DNA from: Ruegeria arenilitoris
Lineage (GTDB): Bacteria > Pseudomonadota > Alphaproteobacteria > Rhodobacterales > Rhodobacteraceae
Assembly (NCBI RefSeq): GCF_013031355.1
Contig: NZ_WPZO01000001.1
Location: forward strand, 434,001 to 498,000
Direction of reading: 5' to 3'
DNA: 64,000 nt
Part shown: in pieces, positions 1 through 8,887 of the stretch
Position numbering within the stretch: position 1 is the first letter of the stretch
Layout of the letters: every line of letters begins with the position of its first letter
Position numbers and translations under genes: made by a program
The notes under the pieces: model-generated
Seen by the model: the letters and a program-made list of their open reading frames with translations, nothing else
Databases searched by the model: none
Told to the model about the DNA's origin: nothing

Positions 1-1128
1 CTGATGGGCGCCGACAGCACGCTGCCGGTCATCATGATCACCGGTCACGGCGATGTGCCGATGGCGGTTGAGGCGATGCGCGTCGGTGCGTTTGATTTCC
101 TTGAAAAACCTTTCAACCCGGACCGGATGTCCGAACTGGCCAAGCGCGCCAGCAATGCCCGCCGTCTAACACTGGACAACCGGGCCCTGCGGCGTGAGTT
201 GTCCGGTGGCACCCAGATCATGAACAAGTTGATCGGTGCCAGCCCGGTGATGGAACGTCTGCGCGAAGATATTCTGGACCTGGGGCAGGCGGACGGTCAT
301 GTCCTGATCGATGGCGAGACGGGGACCGGTAAAACTCTGGTCGCGCACGCGCTGCACGCTGTTGGCAGCCGGGCCGGCAAGAAATTCGTTCTGGTGTCCT
401 GCGCGGCGCTTGAGGAAGACGTTCTGTCAAAACGCCTCTTTGGTCCGATGATGCCAGAGGATACGCAGCTTCCCGCCATTGAAGAGGCGCGCGGAGGCAC
501 ACTGGTTCTTGAGGATGTCGAAGCGCTGAGTGACACGCTTCAGGCCCGTCTGCTGAGTGTCATGAACGATCAGGGCACGCCGGCAGAAACCCGGATCGTG
601 GCGATTTCCAACCTGCAAGAGGCGGGAAAGACCAGCGAAGACGTGCTGCGCCCGGACCTTTTCTATCGCCTTGCGGCGCTGCGGATCACCATGCCGCCCC
701 TGCGCCAGCGTGGCGAGGATATCCTGACTCTGTTCACGCGCCTCAGCGAGCAATTTGCCGAGGAATACGGATGTGATGCGCCACAGGTCAGTGCTCAGGA
801 AGCTGCGCAACTGCTGCAGGCCCCGTGGCCGGGCAATGTCCGCCAGCTGATCAACATTGCCGAGCGCGCCGTGCTGCAGTCACGCCGGGGCTCGGGCACG
901 ATCGCGTCGCTGCTCATGTCGGATCACGAGGAAATGCAGCCGGTGATGACGACCGAGGGTAAGCCGCTCAAGGAATATGTCGAAGCGTTCGAGCGGATGC
1001 TCATTGATAACACGATGCGCCGTCACAAGGGCTCGATTGCGTCGGTGATGGAAGAACTGTGTCTGCCGCGGCGGACGCTGAATGAGAAGATGGCCAAATA
1101 CGGCCTTCAGCGATCAGATTACCTGTAA
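1..1128 (+). CDS. DctD-like NtrC-family response regulator, 5' end missing
   Basis: The window opens inside this gene, so only the end of the receiver domain is seen (conserved Lys in EKPF, visible residue 35). A AAA+ domain follows with Walker A GETGTGKT (104-111) and the LRPDLFYRL arginine-finger region, and a Fis-type helix-turn-helix ends the protein. Family members pair with a sensor kinase such as DctB and control C4-dicarboxylate uptake. Oddly, where the sigma-54-contacting GAFTGA loop should follow LFG, the sequence is LFGPMMPEDTQLPAIEEA, and Walker B reads LVLEDV instead of LFLDE. It therefore probably cannot activate sigma-54 promoters in the usual way. The DctD name comes from overall resemblance; another NtrC-family regulator is possible. 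Confidence 0.8.
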   Translation: MMGADSTLPVIMITGHGDVPMAVEAMRVGAFDFLEKPFNPDRMSELAKRASNARRLTLDNRALRRELSGGTQIMNKLIGASPVMERLREDILDLGQADGHVLIDGETGTGKTLVAHALHAVGSRAGKKFVLVSCAALEEDVLSKRLFGPMMPEDTQLPAIEEARGGTLVLEDVEALSDTLQARLLSVMNDQGTPAETRIVAISNLQEAGKTSEDVLRPDLFYRLAALRITMPPLRQRGEDILTLFTRLSEQFAEEYGCDAPQVSAQEAAQLLQAPWPGNVRQLINIAERAVLQSRRGSGTIASLLMSDHEEMQPVMTTEGKPLKEYVEAFERMLIDNTMRRHKGSIASVMEELCLPRRTLNEKMAKYGLQRSDYL

Positions 1129-1129
1129 T

Positions 1130-1195
1130 TGGGCAGGGGGCTCTGCCCCCGCCGCCCTTTGGGCGACTCCCCCGGAATAAATTTGGCCAGATGTA
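1130..1195 (+). repeat. Double-hairpin intergenic repeat, copy 1
   Basis: Directly after the DctD-like stop codon lie two adjacent hairpins (GGGGGCTCTGCCCCC, then a GCC..GGC arm) followed by an AT-rich tail ending in GGCCAG. A second copy with the same order of arms and tail lies at 21856-21920, also just behind a stop codon. Position and structure suggest a dispersed palindromic element acting as a transcript 3' end. Confidence 0.6.
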
Positions 1196-1631
1196 GGGAT
1201 CCTGAGCGGTGTTCAGGTCCCATGATGCAGTTTGCCCATTGTCTTTTCCACAGGACTGCTTTTATTGTGTCCAGACGGGCCGGGCCTTTTTGCGCCCCTA
1301 AGCCCCGAATCTTTGAGTTTCGCTGCTCTGCCGCGGATGGTGATAATCCCACGAGGCAAAGCAGACCGATTGTGCCCCAGATTGGGGCAGATGAACGCCT
1401 GAACCCGTTTATGCGGGTGATAGGAACAAATGGGCAGGACGCGGCGAACCGCGCCTGTCGGAGAAGAACCGCGATGACGCGCGCGCAACGAACGAGTATA
1501 CGGGCAGGGGGCCACAGCGCCGGACCCTCCCGCGCGCCGTCCGATATCGCCCTGACAAGACACCACCCCAAAAGCGCCTGTCCCCCCGGACGGGTTAGGA
1601 CAACGCGTTTGGCGCGGTGCACCAAGGACAC
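1196..1631 (+). other. Long rne upstream region, probably promoter and structured 5' leader
   Basis: No credible reading frame is seen in this stretch. It contains several small hairpins, for example CCTGA/TCAGG near 1201-1216, ACCCG/CGGGT around 1408-1423 and GCGG/CCGC near 1442-1454. A weak promoter candidate is TTGTCT at 1239 with TATTGT at 1263 (18-bp spacer). In enterobacteria the rne 5' leader is long and used by RNase E for feedback control of its own message; a similar role here is an inference. Confidence 0.35.
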
Positions 1632-4493
1632 ATGGCTAAGAAAATGCTTATCGATGCCACCCACGCGGAGGAAACCCGCGTTGTGGTGGTCGACGGAAAC
1701 AAGGTTGAGGAGTTCGACTTTGAATCCGAAAACAAACGCCAGCTTGCCGGCAACATCTATCTTGCAAAAGTAACACGGGTCGAACCGTCGCTGCAGGCGG
1801 CTTTTGTTGATTATGGCGGAAACCGGCACGGTTTCCTCGCGTTCTCGGAAATTCACCCGGATTACTACCAGATCCCGGTCGCCGACCGCGAAGCGCTTAT
1901 GGAAGAAGAGCGCGCCTATGCCGAGGCGATGAAGGCGCGGGACGAGGCCGAAGAGAGCAAGCCCAGGAAGCGCCGCTCGCGGTCGCGCACCAAAGCGGCG
2001 GATGTGAAATCAGACGATCCGGTCGAAACGATTGAAGTTTCCTCCGAGCCTACAGGCATGGAAACAATCGATCTGGATGAAGGTGAAGAGGGTGCTGATC
2101 TGACAGTTCCCGAAGGCACCTCTCCGATGGATCATGTCGCTGAGACCCCTGTCGAAGAGCCCGATGATGAAGCGGAGGTGTCGGAGGGCGCCGAAGCTCC
2201 CTCTGCAGAAGCTGAGGTTGCGGAAGAACCCTCTGCTGAGGCTGAAGAAGACGTGGCTGACGCGTCGGAAGAAACGCCTGCGGAAGCCGAAGAGCCGGAA
2301 GGTGAAGCGGTTGAGGCATCTGCCGACGCTGACGCCGAGAGTGCCGCAGATGATGGGGACGTTGCCGAGGAAGCACCGGCAGAAGAGGCCGCAGCGGACG
2401 AAAGCAAAACTGAATCTGACGACGACGAGACGGAAGAAGAAACCCGCCCGGATGCGACCGCCAAGGATGACAGCATCGAGTCGGTGGCCGATGAGGATGA
2501 CAGCGAGGACATTCGTCCGCCGCGCAAACCGCGTCCACGTCGCTACAAGATTCAGGAAGTTATCAAGGTCCGCCAGGTCCTGTTGGTTCAGGTCGTCAAA
2601 GAAGAGCGCGGCAACAAGGGTGCAGCGCTGACAACCTACCTGTCGCTTGCAGGACGTTACTGCGTTCTGATGCCCAACACAGCGCGTGGCGGCGGGATCA
2701 GCCGCAAGATCACCAACGCGCCGGACCGTAAGAAATTGAAGGAAATCGCCTCGGAAATCGACGTTCCGACCGGCGCGGGCCTGATCATCCGGACCGCAGG
2801 TGCCAAGCGCACCAAGTCCGAGATCAAGCGCGACTATGAATACCTGCAGCGCATGTGGGAGCAGATCCGCGAACTGACGCTGAAATCCATTGCGCCCGCG
2901 AAAATCTATGAAGAAGGCGACCTGATCAAACGCTCGATCCGCGATCTCTATAACCGCGACATCGACGAGGTTCTGGTCGAGGGCGATGGCGGCTACCGCA
3001 TCGCCAAGGACTTCATGAAGATGATCATGCCGTCCCACGCCAAGAACGTAAAACGGTATGAAGACGCGCTGCCGCTGTTCGCGCGCTATCAGGTGGAAAG
3101 CTATCTGACGGGTATGTTCAACCCGACGGTGCAGCTGAAATCCGGTGGCTATATCGTGATCGGCGTGACCGAGGCGCTGGTGGCGATCGACGTGAACTCG
3201 GGTCGGGCGACCAAAGAGGGTTCGATCGAGGAAACCGCACTCAAGACCAACCTTGAGGCTGCCGAGGAAGTGGCACGTCAACTGCGTCTGCGAGATCTGG
3301 CCGGTCTGATCGTCATCGACTTCATCGATATGGACGAGCGCAAGAACAACGCGGCCGTTGAAAAGCGTCTTAAGGAAAAGCTGAAGACCGACCGCGCGCG
3401 GATTCAGGTTGGCCGGATTTCCGGCTTTGGCCTGATGGAGATGAGCCGTCAGCGACTGCGCCCCGGTATGCTTGAGGCGACAACGCAGCCTTGCCCATCC
3501 TGCCACGGCACGGGTCTGATCCGTTCGGATGACAACATGGCGCTGACCATCCTGCGTCAGATCGAAGAGGAAGGCACCCGCCGCCGCTCGCGCGAGGTTC
3601 TGGTGCGCTGCCCGGTCAGCATTGCCAACTTCCTTATGAACCAGAAACGCGAGCATATCGCGCAGATCGAAGCGCGTTACGGCTTGTCGGTTCGGGTTGA
3701 GGGTGATGTGCATCTGGTCAGCCCTGATTTCTCGATGGAGAAATTCAAAACAGCCAGCCGTGTCGTGCCCGAGGCAACCGCACCGGTGGTGTCGGTGGAC
3801 GCCTCGCTGATGGATTTGGTGGACGCGGACGAAGAAGAAGTCGACGTCGAAGAAACGGTTCAGGCCGAAGAAGAGTCCAAACCCAAGCGAAAGCGCCGTC
3901 GCCGTCGCCGCAAGAAGAGCAATGCAGGCAGTGAAGCGTCCGAGACGGAAACCGGGACTGACGAAGACGCCTCGACCGAGGCGGGTGATGAGCCTACGTC
4001 TGAACCTGAGGCGGAAGAGGCTGCTCAGGAAGAGAAAACCGAAAAGCCCAAGCGTCGCCGGGCCCCGCGCCGCAAGAAGAAAGACGCGGAACCTGTTGAA
4101 GCGGTTGAGGAAAGCCCAACAGAAGCAGCAGTTGTAGAAAGCCCGTCTGAGGCTGAGGCTGAAGCGGCTAAGGAGGCGACTGCGCCAGAAGGCGAGGCCG
4201 TGACAGAGCCCGAGGCGGAACCGGAAAACGAACAGCCCGAACCTGTTGAGGCTGCGGAAGCGGTTGCAGAAGAAGCACCGGAGCCTGAGCCGCAGGAGGC
4301 AAGCGAACCGGAAGCCGAAAAGGTGGTCGATCCCGTTTCTGAAACTGTGGAAACTGTAGAGGTCGAAGCCACGGTGGAAGAGGTGGTCGAAGAGGACCCC
4401 GAGCCCGTGCTTGAGGCTGTCGCGGAAGAACCTGAACAGCCCAGCGAACCCGCCAAACCGAAACGGCGCGGTTGGTGGTCTTTGGGGCAATAA
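1632..4493 (+). CDS. rne: Ribonuclease E
   Basis: RNase E is the endoribonuclease that starts mRNA decay and processes stable RNAs as the core of the degradosome. The start at 1632 (MAKKMLIDATH) is preceded by AAGGA; an upstream in-frame ATG at 1617 is less likely. The S1 domain begins near residue 36 but is split by a Glu/Asp/Ala-rich insert of about 210 residues (about 90-302). The catalytic acidic motifs AIDVNSG (about 518) and VIDFIDMDE (about 560) and the zinc-link CPSC (about 620) are intact. The tail from about 720 to 953 is low-complexity, with Arg-rich patches for RNA or partner binding. Length is 953 aa. Confidence 0.96.
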   Translation: MAKKMLIDATHAEETRVVVVDGNKVEEFDFESENKRQLAGNIYLAKVTRVEPSLQAAFVDYGGNRHGFLAFSEIHPDYYQIPVADREALMEEERAYAEAMKARDEAEESKPRKRRSRSRTKAADVKSDDPVETIEVSSEPTGMETIDLDEGEEGADLTVPEGTSPMDHVAETPVEEPDDEAEVSEGAEAPSAEAEVAEEPSAEAEEDVADASEETPAEAEEPEGEAVEASADADAESAADDGDVAEEAPAEEAAADESKTESDDDETEEETRPDATAKDDSIESVADEDDSEDIRPPRKPRPRRYKIQEVIKVRQVLLVQVVKEERGNKGAALTTYLSLAGRYCVLMPNTARGGGISRKITNAPDRKKLKEIASEIDVPTGAGLIIRTAGAKRTKSEIKRDYEYLQRMWEQIRELTLKSIAPAKIYEEGDLIKRSIRDLYNRDIDEVLVEGDGGYRIAKDFMKMIMPSHAKNVKRYEDALPLFARYQVESYLTGMFNPTVQLKSGGYIVIGVTEALVAIDVNSGRATKEGSIEETALKTNLEAAEEVARQLRLRDLAGLIVIDFIDMDERKNNAAVEKRLKEKLKTDRARIQVGRISGFGLMEMSRQRLRPGMLEATTQPCPSCHGTGLIRSDDNMALTILRQIEEEGTRRRSREVLVRCPVSIANFLMNQKREHIAQIEARYGLSVRVEGDVHLVSPDFSMEKFKTASRVVPEATAPVVSVDASLMDLVDADEEEVDVEETVQAEEESKPKRKRRRRRRKKSNAGSEASETETGTDEDASTEAGDEPTSEPEAEEAAQEEKTEKPKRRRAPRRKKKDAEPVEAVEESPTEAAVVESPSEAEAEAAKEATAPEGEAVTEPEAEPENEQPEPVEAAEAVAEEAPEPEPQEASEPEAEKVVDPVSETVETVEVEATVEEVVEEDPEPVLEAVAEEPEQPSEPAKPKRRGWWSLGQ

Positions 4494-4536
4494 GGAAGAA
4501 ACCGTCAGTGGGTTTTCCCACACGACAAATTCTAAG

Positions 4537-4572
4537 AACGCGTTGACTTTGGTCAGCGCGTTTTCTTTTTAT
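4537..4572 (+). terminator. Rho-independent terminator of rne
   Basis: An 11-bp stem, AACGCGTTGAC against GTCAGCGCGTT with one G-U pair, encloses the loop TTTG and runs into a T-rich tract (TTTTCTTTTTATT). It lies 44 bp after the rne stop codon. Confidence 0.9.
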
Positions 4573-4622
4573 TATTAGGCAACTTACATAAGAAACGCAG
4601 TTGGCAGAGGAGCGAGCAGAAA

Positions 4623-5051
4623 ATGGGATTTTTGCAGGGTTATACAACGCAAAAGCTCAAGCAGAACCAGCGAAGCCTCAAGGATGCTTTCGCCCACATA
4701 AATAAGTTATCGCATGAGCGGAATGAACTTCAGGAAGAGCTGGAAGACTATGATTGTTCTATTGATAAGCGCAAGTGCGACCTCGAGGCACGCATAGCGC
4801 GCGAGGATTTCCTGATGTCTTTGCTGGATGAAGCCTACGGAAAAGATGAAAATCCAGCCCGGCAGTCAGCTTACGCAGACGATGTGGATTTCCGAATCCC
4901 GATTGGGGATCGGAAGGGTGAGATCGTCACACAGGCCGACCATGTTTACCTCACGAAATACGCAGAAGAATTTAATGAGAAATTCGCGTCGAAATGGAAG
5001 GAATATGCGAAGAACTGGGTCGAGTTCCTGCACGAAAAGATCTCGATCTAA
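4623..5051 (+). CDS. Orphan coiled-coil protein, unknown function
   Basis: A 142-aa protein I do not recognise. Residues about 11-70 are rich in Lys, Glu, Leu and Arg with heptad-like spacing, suggesting a coiled coil. The C-terminal half is more globular, with Trp and Tyr residues (FASKWKEYAKNWVEF). There is no signal peptide or membrane segment, so it should be cytoplasmic. It stands alone between the rne terminator and the convergent tusA-like gene. GAGGAGCGAGCAGAAA precedes the ATG. Codon use is somewhat more AT-rich than in neighbours, so late acquisition is possible. Confidence 0.6.
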   Translation: MGFLQGYTTQKLKQNQRSLKDAFAHINKLSHERNELQEELEDYDCSIDKRKCDLEARIAREDFLMSLLDEAYGKDENPARQSAYADDVDFRIPIGDRKGEIVTQADHVYLTKYAEEFNEKFASKWKEYAKNWVEFLHEKISI

Positions 5052-5098
5052 TCGTTAGAATGAGGTTTCGCAGATTCGGGTTGCTTTTAACCCCTGCC

Positions 5099-5332
5099 TC
5101 AGCTCGTTTTTTGAATGAGGTAGATTTGATGCCCGTCCGCGTCCTCTTGCGACAATAGTTGGTGCCCGCTTTCGGCGCAGAAATGCGGAACGTCGATTAC
5201 GGCCGCAGGATCATCAGCCAGAATGCGTAAAACGGCCCCCGAGGGCATGGATTTAAGGCGTTTTCTGGCTTTCAGGACGGGCAAGGGGCACAGTAGACCC
5301 AGCGCGTCCAGCGTTTCGGTGGGATTTGACAT
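5099..5332 (-). CDS. TusA/SirA-family sulfur carrier protein
   Basis: This 77-aa protein (start MSNPTETLDALG) has the family hallmark CPLPVLKARK, in which the Cys carries persulfide sulfur. TusA-like proteins relay sulfur for thiolated nucleosides, molybdenum cofactor or sulfur metabolism. An in-frame ATG 39 nt upstream would add 13 residues but lies outside the usual family start. It is transcribed divergently from ccdA with a 105-bp gap, which fits a role in thiol or sulfur chemistry, though the exact acceptor cannot be told. Confidence 0.85.
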   Translation of the reverse strand: MSNPTETLDALGLLCPLPVLKARKRLKSMPSGAVLRILADDPAAVIDVPHFCAESGHQLLSQEDADGHQIYLIQKTS

Positions 5333-5437
5333 GAGGCTCAGATATTTCCACTTTGCCCGAGTGTCCAGCACCCGTGCACGGGGATGTGACCGAATGGCCC
5401 CGTGACGCCGCCGCTTGGATACCCTATGTGCTGAACC

Positions 5438-6190
5438 ATGTTCGGAATTGAAATCATCGACGCGGGTCTGCTGCCTGCCATGTTCATCGCGATGCTGGGC
5501 GGGCTGATCAGCTTTCTGTCGCCTTGCGTGCTGCCCATTGTGCCGCCTTATCTCGCCTATATGAGCGGCGTGACGATCAATGAGATGCAGGATGAGGCAG
5601 CGGCGCGGCGCAAGGCGACTCTGTCTGCGCTGTTCTTTGTTTTAGGCCTGTCGACGGTGTTTTTGCTGCTTGGGTTCACGGCCTCGGCCTTTGGGGCGTT
5701 TGTGCTGCAAAATCAGGTTCTGTTTGCCAAACTGTCCGGCGCGGTCGTCATCATCTTTGGCCTGCACTTTCTGAACGTGTTCCGCATTCCCTTCCTGGAT
5801 CGTGAAGCACGGATCGACGCAGGTGATTCCGGCGGCTCGGTCTTTGGGGCCTATATACTGGGTCTTGCTTTTGCTTTCGGCTGGACGCCGTGTATCGGCC
5901 CGCAACTGGGGGCGATCCTGTCGCTGGCCGCGTCCGAAGCCTCGGTCGCGCGCGGAACCTTGTTGCTGGGCGTCTATGCCGCGGGGCTGGGCATTCCGTT
6001 CCTGCTAGCGGCCATGTTCCTGAACCGGTCGATGTCGGTGATGAACCGGATCAAGCCCCACATGCGCACGATCGAAAAGGTCATGGGCGGCCTGCTTCTG
6101 TTCGTTGGCATCATGCTGATCACAGGCCTGTTCACCGAGTTCAGCTGGTGGTTGTTGGAAACCTTCCCGGCACTGGCCAATTTCGGGTAA
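5438..6190 (+). CDS. ccdA: Cytochrome c biogenesis protein CcdA
   Basis: A 250-aa inner-membrane protein of the DsbD/CcdA family with about six hydrophobic helices. Two membrane Cys residues, in FLSPCVLPIVPP (about residue 30) and GWTPCIGPQ (about 152), form the redox pair that passes electrons from cytoplasmic thioredoxin to the periplasm, supporting haem attachment to c-type cytochromes. There is no thioredoxin domain, so this is the short CcdA form. It stands alone downstream of the divergent TusA-like gene; the other ccm genes are not in the window. Confidence 0.92.
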   Translation: MFGIEIIDAGLLPAMFIAMLGGLISFLSPCVLPIVPPYLAYMSGVTINEMQDEAAARRKATLSALFFVLGLSTVFLLLGFTASAFGAFVLQNQVLFAKLSGAVVIIFGLHFLNVFRIPFLDREARIDAGDSGGSVFGAYILGLAFAFGWTPCIGPQLGAILSLAASEASVARGTLLLGVYAAGLGIPFLLAAMFLNRSMSVMNRIKPHMRTIEKVMGGLLLFVGIMLITGLFTEFSWWLLETFPALANFG

Positions 6191-6253
6191 CATGCCGATC
6201 CGACTTACCTTGGCCGTAAGGCTGCGCTAACCTGCGCCGCAGAAGGTAAGGGC

Positions 6254-7468
6254 ATGAGCAGTCATACAAATAAGCCTCGGGTGCGCAGGCGTCGGGTGTT
6301 CTATATCCCCGGCTACGACCCGATTCACCCACGCCGGTATCGCGAGCTTTATCGCAAAGAAAGCCAGGCGCAGGCTGAGGTTTCCGGGTATGAAATCTCG
6401 ATTTCGCCGAAGTCGGGTGAGGGGCCATATGGCTGGCACGTTCGTTCGCGTCAGGACGGTGCCGACGTTGAGGCGGATATCGACGTACTGGTCTGGTCCG
6501 ATATCGTGCGCGACAGCATGTCAAACTCGATCCCCGCGACTTATCTGCAGCTGTTGCGGACGGCGTGGACCTACACCGGGTCCGGAGCATTGTGGCGCTT
6601 GATGCGGCTGCGCAAGGGGCCGGTAATCGCCGCGCTCTATCCCGTTGCGATGTTGATTGTGCAATTAGCTGTGGCGCTTTTGGTGGCCTGGGCCGTGGCC
6701 TCGCTGCTTTGGTCCGTAGCGGGATGGCTGGCCTTGGTGCCAGCGATTGCCACCGCATTTGCCCTGTTGCATTGGTTCCGCAAAATCGACAACCGTCTGT
6801 TTGCCTATTACCTGATGCACGACTACGCCTATTCCGCCGCGCAGAAGGGAGCTGTTCCAGCGGAACTGAAGACCCGGTTGCGCGCTTTCACCTCTCACAT
6901 TCGGCACGCGCTTGAAACCGATGTGGACGAGGTTCTTGTCGTCGGCCACTCTTCGGGCGCGCATCTTGGGGTGACGGTTCTGGCCGATCTGATCCGCGAA
7001 GGTGGCCTGCCAGATGACCGACCGGCCCTTTCCTTTCTGACTTTGGGGCAGGTGGGGCCGATGGTTTCGTTTCTGCCCAAGGCCGAAGACCTGCGCACCG
7101 ATCTGCAATTCCTGTCCGAGCAACCGGACATCACTTGGGTGGACGTGTCTGCACCGGGTGATGGCTGCGCGTTTGCGCTGTGTGACCCGGTCGGTGTCAG
7201 CGGCGTGGCGACCGATCAGAAACGCTGGCCATTGGTCCTGTCGGCCGCCTTCACGCAAACCCTGTCACCGGAGCGCTGGCAAGAGCTGCGCTGGCGCTTT
7301 TTTCGGCTGCATTTCCAGTATCTCTGCGCGTTTGATCGCCCGAAAGACTACGACTATTTCCGTATCACCGCAGGGCCTTTGACCCTGGGCCAACGGTTCG
7401 ACGGGCGCGCGCCGTCGAAATCGCGGATCGAACAACCAATCTCAAAATACAAGTCGGTGCGAAGATGA
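6254..7468 (+). CDS. Membrane protein with alpha/beta-hydrolase-like domain
   Basis: A 404-aa protein. The N-terminus resembles an alpha/beta-hydrolase start (RRRVFYIPGYDPIHPRRY), hydrophobic segments occupy about residues 120-175, and a nucleophile-elbow-like motif GHSSGAH follows near 232. That motif fits a lipase or esterase fold, but I cannot assign a substrate. Its ATGA overlap with the P450 gene implies translational coupling, so the two may act on the same lipid or hydrophobic compound. No signal peptide is evident. Confidence 0.65.
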   Translation: MSSHTNKPRVRRRRVFYIPGYDPIHPRRYRELYRKESQAQAEVSGYEISISPKSGEGPYGWHVRSRQDGADVEADIDVLVWSDIVRDSMSNSIPATYLQLLRTAWTYTGSGALWRLMRLRKGPVIAALYPVAMLIVQLAVALLVAWAVASLLWSVAGWLALVPAIATAFALLHWFRKIDNRLFAYYLMHDYAYSAAQKGAVPAELKTRLRAFTSHIRHALETDVDEVLVVGHSSGAHLGVTVLADLIREGGLPDDRPALSFLTLGQVGPMVSFLPKAEDLRTDLQFLSEQPDITWVDVSAPGDGCAFALCDPVGVSGVATDQKRWPLVLSAAFTQTLSPERWQELRWRFFRLHFQYLCAFDRPKDYDYFRITAGPLTLGQRFDGRAPSKSRIEQPISKYKSVRR

Positions 7469-8814
7469 ATCCACCAAAGCCAACACCCCGTCCAGACAAG
7501 GTTTCGTTGTGGCGGTATCTGAAACTCTTCCGCAAGGATCTGCTGTCAGCGCAGCCGCAACGCCTGTACCGTGCGTGGATGGCCGAGTTTCGCACGCCGT
7601 TCTTCCGATCCTACATGATCAATCAGCCAGAACTTGTCGAAACGGTCCTAAAAAAACGCCCCGATGACTTCCCGAAGTCCGGTCGCATCAGCGAGGGGTT
7701 GCGCCCGTTGCTGGGGGACTCGGTCTTTCTGACCAACGGAGAGACCTGGAAACGGCAGCGACGGATCATCGATCCGGCCTTTGAAGGCGGACGGCTAAAG
7801 GACACCTTTCCGGCGATGCTGCAGGCCGCCGAAGCCTGCGTTGCGCGGCTCAAGGGGCAGGCGGGTGAGGTGATCGAATGTGAGGAGCTCACCAGCCATG
7901 CCGCGGCGGATGTGATCTTTCGAACCTTGTTTTCGGTCCCGATCGAACATGAAGTGGCCGCGCAGGTGTTTGATAAGTTCCGGGCTTATCAGCGGCAGCA
8001 ACCGTTGTTGAACCTGGCGGCGTTTATTCCGGTGCCGCGCTGGGTGCCGCGGTTTCACGCGCGAAACACGCGCCGGAACGCCAAGGCCATCCGCGCATTG
8101 ATCAAGCGTCTGACGACCGAGCGGGCCAAGCTGATCGCTGCAGGGCAGGCGCCCGACGATCTTGCCACCAAGATCATGACGACGCACGACCCCGAAACCG
8201 GGCGCTGCTTTGATACGCAAGAGATGGTCGATCAGGTCGCCATTTTCTTTCTAGCAGGGCACGAAACCAGCGCTTCGGCGCTGGCCTGGACTCTATACCT
8301 GATGGCGCTTTACCCCGAATGGCAGGAAAAGCTGAGCGCCGAGGCAAGCGTTCTGGATGACCCCTGCTTTGCCTCAGCGTCCAAACTGCGCCTCAGCCGG
8401 GATGTTTTCCGCGAGTCGCTGCGCCTGTACCCGCCTGTGCCGATGATGGTGCGTGAGGCGACCTGTCCGGAAGATTTCCGGGGCAGAGAGGTCGCCAAAG
8501 GATCGCAGATCGTCATCAGTCCTTGGCACCTGCATCGGCAGGAACGCCTGTGGGACCGCCCCGATGAGTTTGATCCCACTCGCTGGCATACGGAAAACGG
8601 CAAGACCTGCCAACGGCAGGCTTTCATCCCGTTTTCGGCAGGCCCGCGCGTCTGCACCGGGGCAGGGTTCGCCATGGTCGAGGGGCCATTGTTATTGTCG
8701 ATGTTGTTGCGGCACTTCCGGTTCGAGCTGGTAGAGGGCCGCACGCCTGTTCCGGTGGCACATCTGACGGTACGGTCAGCGGACGGCATTTGGTTGCGCT
8801 TGGTTGAGCGCTAA
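7465..8814 (+). CDS. Cytochrome P450
   Basis: A 449-aa haem monooxygenase. The I-helix motif AGHETSAS, the K-helix ExxR (ESLR) followed by YPPVP, and the haem ligand loop FSAGPRVCTG are all present in the right order. There is no N-terminal anchor, so a soluble bacterial P450 is expected, needing separate ferredoxin and reductase partners that are not in the window. It overlaps the upstream hydrolase-like gene by 4 nt. Length and the PERF-like region suggest a fatty-acid-hydroxylase-like group, but the substrate is unknown. Confidence 0.93.
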   Translation: MNPPKPTPRPDKVSLWRYLKLFRKDLLSAQPQRLYRAWMAEFRTPFFRSYMINQPELVETVLKKRPDDFPKSGRISEGLRPLLGDSVFLTNGETWKRQRRIIDPAFEGGRLKDTFPAMLQAAEACVARLKGQAGEVIECEELTSHAAADVIFRTLFSVPIEHEVAAQVFDKFRAYQRQQPLLNLAAFIPVPRWVPRFHARNTRRNAKAIRALIKRLTTERAKLIAAGQAPDDLATKIMTTHDPETGRCFDTQEMVDQVAIFFLAGHETSASALAWTLYLMALYPEWQEKLSAEASVLDDPCFASASKLRLSRDVFRESLRLYPPVPMMVREATCPEDFRGREVAKGSQIVISPWHLHRQERLWDRPDEFDPTRWHTENGKTCQRQAFIPFSAGPRVCTGAGFAMVEGPLLLSMLLRHFRFELVEGRTPVPVAHLTVRSADGIWLRLVER

Positions 8815-8887
8815 CAACCTACCATCATTCTGCGCCTTGCTGTATGCGATGGACAAACGCGGAATCATCATTGAACGGGAAAGTCTT

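Noticed and set aside
1213..1566. 117-codon minus-strand frame upstream of rne
   Set aside because: Composition is Arg/Gly/Pro-rich without motif and no ribosome site; it overlaps a likely rne leader with several hairpins.
2010..4523. 837-codon open frame antisense to rne
   Set aside because: It mirrors the Glu/Ala/Pro-rich codons of rne; the product is Arg/Leu/Phe-rich low complexity with no motif, while rne is certain.
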